From the NCBI RefSeq assembly GCF_900129655.1, contig NZ_FQWK01000010.1, positions 1 to 52,776 on the forward strand: 52,776 nucleotides of DNA, in the 5' to 3' direction. The notes under the pieces are model-generated. The model had not been told where the DNA came from. It did no database searches and saw only the letters and a list, made by a program, of their open reading frames with translations. The stretch comes from Bacteroides clarus YIT 12056. GTDB lineage: Bacteria; Bacteroidota; Bacteroidia; Bacteroidales; Bacteroidaceae. Positions 47,509-52,776 of this stretch are shown here, one piece after another. The translations under genes and the position numbers were made by a program. Numbering within the stretch: position 1 is the stretch's first letter; each line of letters opens with the position of its first letter.

Positions 47509-48555
47509 ATGAATTATGGAATCAGTGTTCTCTTTCGCGCCATCCCACTGTTGATGGCCTTGTTTTGTTTTGGTTACGGAGCTTTCGTGCTCGGCATGGG
47601 AACAGACCCGGCCAGGTACGTTGCCGGCCCGGTAGTGATGTCATTGGGAATGATATGCATCGCCTTGTTCGCGACGGCGGCAACCATTATCCGGCAAATA
47701 ATCCACACGTATAACACGGTCGCCAAATACGCCCTGCCCGTTCTTGGCTATCTGGCTGCCCTGCTCACGTTCATCTACGGCTGGGAATACTTCAGCGAAG
47801 CCCCTACCGCCGGACATTTCGTAGCCGGACACGTCATCTGCGGCGTAGCCTTCATCACCGCTTGCGTGGCCACCACCGCCACTTCGTCCACCCGCTTCAC
47901 CCTTATCCCCGCCAACTCCGACGCTACGGGTCACGACACACCCCCGCAGGCCTTCAGCGCCATACAGGGCAACATTCTCATCGCCGTTGCAGCGCTGCTG
48001 GCACTCACCGCCTGGATATGGACTATCTGGCTGCTTGCCAAGAGCGACGTTCACAACGCCTACTACATTGCCGGACACGTCATGGCAGGCATCTCCTGCA
48101 TCTGCACCAGTCTCGTGGCGTTGGTGGCGACCATCGTACGCCAGATACGTAACAGCTACTCGCACCCCGAACGCAAATGGTGGCCTGCCGTGGTACTCGC
48201 GATGGGCACTCTCGGCATCCTCTGGGGCTTGCTGGTAACGACCGAACACAATCCCGCCAAATCATCCATCGGTTATATCATGATAGGCTTAGGACTGGTT
48301 TGTTACAGCATCTCGAGCAAAGTCATACTGCTTGCGGCCATCTGGCGCAACATCTTCAAGCTGGCCAACCGCATCCCGCTGATACCGGTATTCACCGCCT
48401 TGGCCTGCCTGTTCCTCTCCGCTTTCCTCTTCGAGATGGCGGGCATGCACGAGGCTTACTTCGTACCCGCGCGCGTACTGGCAGGCTTGGGCGGCATTTG
48501 TTTCACGCTATTCTCCATAGTCAGCATACTGGAAAGCGGTACCTCAAAAGGGTAG
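47509..48555 (+). CDS. DUF2776-like multi-pass membrane protein
   Basis: This 348-residue protein has about nine membrane helices. A unit of roughly 90-120 residues recurs: YVAGPVVMSLGMICIALFAT, FVAGHVICGVAFITACVATT, YIAGHVMAGISCICTSLVAL and FVPARVLAGLGGICFTLFS each precede an IxRQI-like or charged end. The protein thus arose by internal duplication. I recall DUF2776 as such a family; no function is established. A 13-codon frame (47452-47496, MKNKLITLLL) precedes it and could be a leader peptide. It ends 4 bp before the convergent pgl gene. Confidence 0.65.
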   Translation: MNYGISVLFRAIPLLMALFCFGYGAFVLGMGTDPARYVAGPVVMSLGMICIALFATAATIIRQIIHTYNTVAKYALPVLGYLAALLTFIYGWEYFSEAPTAGHFVAGHVICGVAFITACVATTATSSTRFTLIPANSDATGHDTPPQAFSAIQGNILIAVAALLALTAWIWTIWLLAKSDVHNAYYIAGHVMAGISCICTSLVALVATIVRQIRNSYSHPERKWWPAVVLAMGTLGILWGLLVTTEHNPAKSSIGYIMIGLGLVCYSISSKVILLAAIWRNIFKLANRIPLIPVFTALACLFLSAFLFEMAGMHEAYFVPARVLAGLGGICFTLFSIVSILESGTSKG

Positions 48556-48559
48556 CCGC

Positions 48560-49264
48560 TTATCCCGCAATCTCTACGTCGGTAAAGATGTCCACACTCT
48601 CGGCATGATGCGCCACGTAGGCCGCCGGCCCCGTATCGCCCGATTTCATGATGTCGTACACCACGTCCGTCTTGTTCTTGCCCGTAATCAGGAATACAAT
48701 CTTCCTCGCGTTGAACAGCAGACACCCCGTCATGGCGATGCGCGGCTGCCCGTTATACGGATTCACGCTCGCCTCGTACGGATGGAAGGAAGACAGCAGA
48801 TACTCCTGTCCGGGGAAGATGGACGACGTATGCCCGTCATCTCCGGCTCCCAGCAGTACCAGGTCGAACGCCGGGAAGCCCCGCCGCAGAGGAACCGTGC
48901 CGAACACCAGGTCTGAGTAACGCTTCGCCTCTTTCTCCGGATGGCGGCAAGCGCCGTCGATGGGAAACACAAACTCATCCGGCATACCCACCTCTCTCAG
49001 CAGCAGCCGCAGCATGGTGCCGTAGTTGCTGTCCGAGTCTTTGACGGGTACGCAACGCTCGTCCACCCAGAAGATGCGCATCCGCATCCACGGAGTTTCT
49101 TTCTTGAACTCATGCGCCCAAATGTCAAACATAAGGGAAGGCGTCGTCCCCCCACTGAAAGCAATGTGGAAGATTCGCTCCGGCTCCCGGTTCATCATGT
49201 CTATTATGTACCGGATAAGAGCCCGTGAGGTCGAAGTCGCGGCAGGATATATATAACTTTTCAT
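48560..49264 (-). CDS. pgl: 6-phosphogluconolactonase
   Basis: This 234-residue protein belongs to the NagB/DevB lactonase family: IAFSGGTTPSLMFDIWA near residue 40, VDERCVPVKDSDSNYGTM near residue 75, and GAGDDGHTSSIFPG near residue 150. It hydrolyses 6-phosphogluconolactone in the oxidative pentose phosphate pathway. I start at ATG 49264 (MKSYIYPA), which overlaps the zwf stop (ATGA), indicating coupling; an ATG at 49273 is possible. It is the last gene of gnd-zwf-pgl. Confidence 0.93.
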   Translation of the reverse strand: MKSYIYPAATSTSRALIRYIIDMMNREPERIFHIAFSGGTTPSLMFDIWAHEFKKETPWMRMRIFWVDERCVPVKDSDSNYGTMLRLLLREVGMPDEFVFPIDGACRHPEKEAKRYSDLVFGTVPLRRGFPAFDLVLLGAGDDGHTSSIFPGQEYLLSSFHPYEASVNPYNGQPRIAMTGCLLFNARKIVFLITGKNKTDVVYDIMKSGDTGPAAYVAHHAESVDIFTDVEIAG

Positions 49265-50757
49265 AATTCGCAATATTCATCGGTATTCATCAAATTCTTG
49301 CACGGGTTCGTCCATTCGGCTCCGTGCTCGCGCATCATCGCTTCACTTTCCAGAGGACCCCAGGTTCCTACGGGATAACCGTACAGCGGCGCGTCGGGAT
49401 GCTCCTGCCAGAATTTCAGTACGGGATCGAAGAAACGCCATGACGCGTCCACGGCATCGCTGCGCGTAAAGAGTGTCTGGTCGCCCTGTATGCAGTCCTC
49501 TATCAAGCGAGCATACGCGTCGCCGGTGGGCAGTCCGCCCAGGTCGGAATAGCTGAAGTCCATCATCACCTGCTTCACGTCGAAGCCCGGTCCCGGAACC
49601 TTCATGCCGAATTTCAGCACGATGCCCTCGTTGGGTTGCAGGCGCAAAATCAGTTTGTTGGCACGCGGGCAGTGGCCGCCCTCGCAACGGAACATCTGGT
49701 GGGGCGTCTCACGGAAGTGCACCACGATTTCGGTCACTTTCGTCGGCATCTGCTTCCCGGTACGGATATAGAAAGGCACGCCGCTCCAACGCCAGTTGTC
49801 GATACCAATCTTCATGGCGATGTACGTTTCCGTACGTGAGTCGGGAGCCACATTCTTCTCCTCGCGATAGCCGGGCTTGGTGGCGGATGCGGTATATTGC
49901 CCGCGCACGATATGCTCGTTCAGGTCTTCCTCGGTGAGCGGAGAGAGCGATTCGTACACTTTCACCACCTCGTTGCGGAAGTTATCGGCATTGAACACCG
50001 CGGGCGGTTCCATGGCAGTGAGCGCCACCAGTTGAATAAGGTGGTTCTGCACCATATCGCGCAATGCTCCGGCTCCCTCGTAGAAGCCGCCGCGCTGCTC
50101 GATGCCCAGATTCTCCACAGCCGTTATCTCTACGTAGTCGATGTAGTTACGGTTCCAAAGCGGCTCGAAAATACCGTTGGCGAAGCGGAACGCCAGAATG
50201 TTCTGCGCGGTTTCCTTGCCCAAAAAGTGGTCGATACGGTAAATCTGGTGCTCCTCGAACACCGAGGCATAGATACGGTTCAGCTCGCGCGCCGAGTCCA
50301 AATCATAGCCGAAAGGCTTCTCCACGATGATGCGCGTATGAGGACGGTTCAGTCCCGCAGCCTTCAGGTGCAGAGGAATCACGCCGTACAGCGACGGCGG
50401 AGTGGCCAGGTAGTACAACATGCCGTCCGGCTCCTGCTCGCCCGTCAGCTCCTGCAGGCGGGCGGCCAGCTTGCCGTAATCGGCGGCTTCGGCGGGATTG
50501 AGCGAGAGATAGTGCAGACGGTCGCAGAAGTCGGCCATGCGGTTGTCCGCATGCTCTTCCGGGGCTACAAAACGCTCCATCTCCGTCCGTATATAGGTAC
50601 GGTAGGTATCATCCTGATATTCGGTACGTCCGATACCTAAAACAGCGAAATCTTCCGGTAAGCGGTTATCCTTGTACAGCGCATACAGTGCCGGCATCAG
50701 CTTTCGCTTCGTCAGGTCGCCGGAAGCGCCGAAAATTATCATCACAAATTTACTCAT
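49261..50757 (-). CDS. zwf: Glucose-6-phosphate 1-dehydrogenase
   Basis: This 498-residue protein has the NAD(P)-binding GASGDLTKRKLMPALY at residue 9, the active-site RIDHFLGKE near residue 175, and VEKPFGYD. The length is normal. It oxidises glucose-6-phosphate to 6-phosphogluconolactone in the cytosol, producing NADPH. It lies between gnd (55-bp gap) and pgl (4-bp overlap), the classical operon in Bacteroides. Confidence 0.97.
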   Translation of the reverse strand: MSKFVMIIFGASGDLTKRKLMPALYALYKDNRLPEDFAVLGIGRTEYQDDTYRTYIRTEMERFVAPEEHADNRMADFCDRLHYLSLNPAEAADYGKLAARLQELTGEQEPDGMLYYLATPPSLYGVIPLHLKAAGLNRPHTRIIVEKPFGYDLDSARELNRIYASVFEEHQIYRIDHFLGKETAQNILAFRFANGIFEPLWNRNYIDYVEITAVENLGIEQRGGFYEGAGALRDMVQNHLIQLVALTAMEPPAVFNADNFRNEVVKVYESLSPLTEEDLNEHIVRGQYTASATKPGYREEKNVAPDSRTETYIAMKIGIDNWRWSGVPFYIRTGKQMPTKVTEIVVHFRETPHQMFRCEGGHCPRANKLILRLQPNEGIVLKFGMKVPGPGFDVKQVMMDFSYSDLGGLPTGDAYARLIEDCIQGDQTLFTRSDAVDASWRFFDPVLKFWQEHPDAPLYGYPVGTWGPLESEAMMREHGAEWTNPCKNLMNTDEYCEL

Positions 50758-50812
50758 AGCTTTATGTTTGTTTTTTTGGGGGGCATTTCAGTAATCTTTC
50801 TCCGAGAGGGGG

Positions 50813-52288
50813 CTACACGTTGTAGGTTCCCGACTTCGTATCTCCGCCGTGTCCCGTCCAGTTTTCGTGGAAGAATTGTCCTCGCAGTTCGTCCACACGC
50901 TCAAAGGTGTGCGCTCCGAAATAGTCGCGCTGCGCCTGAATCATGTTGGCCGGCAGCTTGGCCGACACGAGCGAGTAGAAATAGTTCAATGCCGACGAGA
51001 AGGCGGGAACCGGAAGTTCCTCTTTCATGGCCTGCGCCACCAGATGTTTCCAGCCGGAAAGCAGTTGCTTCATCTCGTTGCTGAAATAGGGAGCGAGCAG
51101 AAGATGCTGCGGTTTCCCTGCCTGCTCGAAAGCGGCGGCGATGTCATTCAGGAAGATGCTGCGGATGATGCAGCCGCCACGCCACATACGGGCTATGGAA
51201 GCCAGGTCGAGGTTCCACCCGAAAGCGTCCGAGGCGCGTTGCAGTACGGCGAAGCCCTGTGCATAGGACACCAGCTTGGACGCGTACAGCGCCGAATAGA
51301 TGTCTTTCACCATTTCGGGCTTGTTGTACACCACATCCGTGCGCTGGCACACAAAATGCTTGGCGGCCGATTCCCTCAGGCTTTTCTGCGCCGACAGGCT
51401 GCGTTCGAATACCGCCGTGGCAATCAGTCCCAGCGGCATGCCCAGCTCCATCGCGTTGATTACCGACCACTTGCCAGTACCTTTCTGTCCGGCGGTATCC
51501 AGAATTTTATCTATCAGATAGCCGCCCGACTTATCCTTGTGCCGCAGGATGTTGGCCGTAATCTCAATGAGATAGCTGCGCAACTTGCCCTCGTTCCAAG
51601 TCGAAAAGACGGAAGACATTTCCTCGTTATTCAGTTGCAGCAGGTTCTTCATCACCCAGTAGGCTTCCGAGATGAGCTGCATGTCGCCGTATTCGATGCC
51701 GTTGTGAATCATCTTGACAAAGTGTCCCGAACCCGCCGGGCCCACCCACTGGCAGCACGGCGTGCCGTCGGACGCTTTGGCGGCGATGCTTTGCAGAATC
51801 GGTTTCACCTCGTCCCAAGCGGTCACCGAACCGCCCGGCATGATGGAAGCGCCGTTCAGCGCGCCCTCTTCACCGCCGGACACGCCTGCGCCCACAAAAC
51901 GGAATCCTTTTTCTTCGGCCAACGCCACGCGGCGGTTGGTATCTTCGTAGTTGGAGTTGCCGCCGTCTATCAGTATATCGCCCGGCGAGAGCAACGGAAA
52001 CAGTTGTTCCATCAGTTCGTCCACGGCACTGCCTGCACGAACCATCATCATTATTTTACGCGGCGCGGCCACCGACTCCACAAAACGGGCTATATCCGTA
52101 TAGCCGCGAATGCTCTTACCACGTGCGCGGCCGTTGATAAAACGGTCTACCACACCTTCTTCAATCCCCGGAACCGTACGGTTGTAAACCGATACCTGCC
52201 AGCCTTTATCCGCCATATTCAACGCCAGATTCTCACCCATTACGGCCAGCCCTATTAGTCCAATGTCAGTTTTATTTAAATTCTCCAT
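50813..52288 (-). CDS. gnd: 6-phosphogluconate dehydrogenase, decarboxylating
   Basis: This 491-residue protein has the NADP fold LIGLAVMGENLALNMADKG at residue 13. Substrate-site residues follow in GAGVSGGEEGALNGASIMPG near residue 130 and GHFVKMIHNGIEYGDMQLI near residue 185, and the C-terminal tail has RDYFGAHTFERVD and HENWTGHGG. It converts 6-phosphogluconate to ribulose-5-phosphate, CO2 and NADPH. It is the first gene of the operon; the 129-bp upstream region is AT-rich and should contain the promoter. Confidence 0.97.
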   Translation of the reverse strand: MENLNKTDIGLIGLAVMGENLALNMADKGWQVSVYNRTVPGIEEGVVDRFINGRARGKSIRGYTDIARFVESVAAPRKIMMMVRAGSAVDELMEQLFPLLSPGDILIDGGNSNYEDTNRRVALAEEKGFRFVGAGVSGGEEGALNGASIMPGGSVTAWDEVKPILQSIAAKASDGTPCCQWVGPAGSGHFVKMIHNGIEYGDMQLISEAYWVMKNLLQLNNEEMSSVFSTWNEGKLRSYLIEITANILRHKDKSGGYLIDKILDTAGQKGTGKWSVINAMELGMPLGLIATAVFERSLSAQKSLRESAAKHFVCQRTDVVYNKPEMVKDIYSALYASKLVSYAQGFAVLQRASDAFGWNLDLASIARMWRGGCIIRSIFLNDIAAAFEQAGKPQHLLLAPYFSNEMKQLLSGWKHLVAQAMKEELPVPAFSSALNYFYSLVSAKLPANMIQAQRDYFGAHTFERVDELRGQFFHENWTGHGGDTKSGTYNV

Positions 52289-52417
52289 ATATTGATACTT
52301 GTAAAATTTATCTTTATAGTTGAAACAATATGTGCCCGCTATTTGTTCATGTCAAGTTTGAAATTATTCCATATTTTTTTTAACTTTTGAGCAACCACTC
52401 GTTTCAAGGAAAATCAA

Positions 52418-52776
52418 TTACAAATATCCCGGATTTACGGGCGGTTCGTCAAGCAGTGAAGCGGCGTCGAAACAGGGACACTCCTTTATCCATTCTTCGG
52501 GCTCTATCTCGCCGTTGCCGTTCAGGTCGGGACTGAGGTCGCGGTGCCCGCAAAGGCGGCTGCCGGGATAGTCTTTCAACAGTAGCAGGACGAGCGCTCT
52601 CAGGGAGTGTTTCTGAAAATCGGTACGGGTATCGGCAGGCCGTCCCCGCTCGTTCAGCCCGCCCTCGTAGCAGATGCCGACGCTGTGGGCGTTGTAGCCT
52701 CTGGCATGCGCACCGGGACGTTCCAAAGGCCGGAGCGTCTTTATATCACCGTTCTTACGGATGTAAAAATGATAAC
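52418..52776 (-). CDS. N-acetylmuramoyl-L-alanine amidase, C-terminal part (partial)
   Basis: The frame continues through the right edge (YHFYIRKNGDIKTLRPLERP), so only about 119 residues are visible. PGAHARGYNAHSVGICYEGG and LCGHRDLSPDLNGNGEIEP match amidase_2/T7-lysozyme-like enzymes, including the zinc-ligand histidines; CPCFDA near the end carries another conserved cysteine. It cleaves the amide between muramic acid and the stem peptide. It lies far from the prophage, with host genes between, so I treat it as a host or separate-element gene. Confidence 0.8.
   Translation of the reverse strand, partial: YHFYIRKNGDIKTLRPLERPGAHARGYNAHSVGICYEGGLNERGRPADTRTDFQKHSLRALVLLLLKDYPGSRLCGHRDLSPDLNGNGEIEPEEWIKECPCFDAASLLDEPPVNPGYL

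Noticed and set aside
49897..50640. Plus-strand 247-codon frame in zwf
   Set aside because: Antisense to a full-length zwf; no domain or start context supports it.
50849..52258. A 469-codon open frame antisense to gnd
   Set aside because: It is the shadow of the G+C-rich gnd gene, whose motifs and length are certain; the antisense product has no recognisable domain.
52418..52776. Amidase as the phage endolysin
   Set aside because: It is about 11 kb beyond the prophage end, separated by host metabolic genes.

Overview
The window is chromosomal DNA of a Bacteroides-type bacterium (Bacteroidota). The evidence is a SusC/SusD pair, a Bacteroidetes-style ECF sigma factor, promoter boxes of the TTTG / TAnnTTTG type with few Shine-Dalgarno sites, and a dense host block carrying pdxH and the oxidative pentose phosphate genes. 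About 41.6 kb from the left edge is a temperate tailed-phage genome (siphovirus-like: tape measure and HK97-type protease, but no recognisable contractile sheath). It runs off the left edge inside a tail-fibre gene. Its right end lies between about 41.56 and 41.86 kb. No integrase, transposase or lysis gene is visible, so those should lie to the left.

Prophage layout, reading leftward on the minus strand. A CI/S24 repressor (38746-39444, +) is divergent from an early operon that starts at a near-perfect Bacteroides promoter with repressor-type operators (38669-38723). The early operon holds many small genes, an unusual RNA-rich stretch with two tRNA-like structures and a GC-rich junction RNA (35288-35744), and a recombination/replication block: Sak4-like ATPase, PD-(D/E)XK nuclease, NinB-like, SNF2 helicase, VRR-NUC, and an initiator gene with iterons inside it. 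PcfK/PcfJ-type genes follow. Two late operons come next. Late operon A (24906 to 12451) encodes a methyltransferase, an IbrA-like PAPS-reductase-family protein, an IbrB-like and a second ParB-like protein, both terminase subunits, tail proteins and the tape measure. Late operon B (5478 to the left edge) encodes a ClpP-type protease/scaffold, major capsid, portal, connector and tail fibre. Both late operons begin with the same 23-bp imperfect palindrome, placed exactly 39 bp upstream of a TAYCTTTR -7 box with no -33 box. This points to one phage activator switching on both.

Between the two late operons sits a self-contained nutrient-uptake island (5767-12251): ECF sigma factor, SusC, SusD and an exported nucleotide pyrophosphatase/phosphodiesterase, closed by a strong terminator. 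Its position in a gap between phage operons fits a lysogenic-conversion cargo. Behind the repressor, on the plus strand, a second cargo group encodes a lipoprotein, a stand-alone HsdR-N-type nuclease and a small cysteine-rich protein.

To the right of the prophage (41863-52776) lie host genes: a secreted six-hairpin-type glycosidase, a membrane protein, a second alkaline-phosphatase-superfamily enzyme, decayed gene ends, pdxH, a DUF2776-like membrane protein, the gnd-zwf-pgl operon, and a partial N-acetylmuramoyl-L-alanine amidase at the right edge. The pdxH-gnd block is visibly richer in G+C than the rest of the window.
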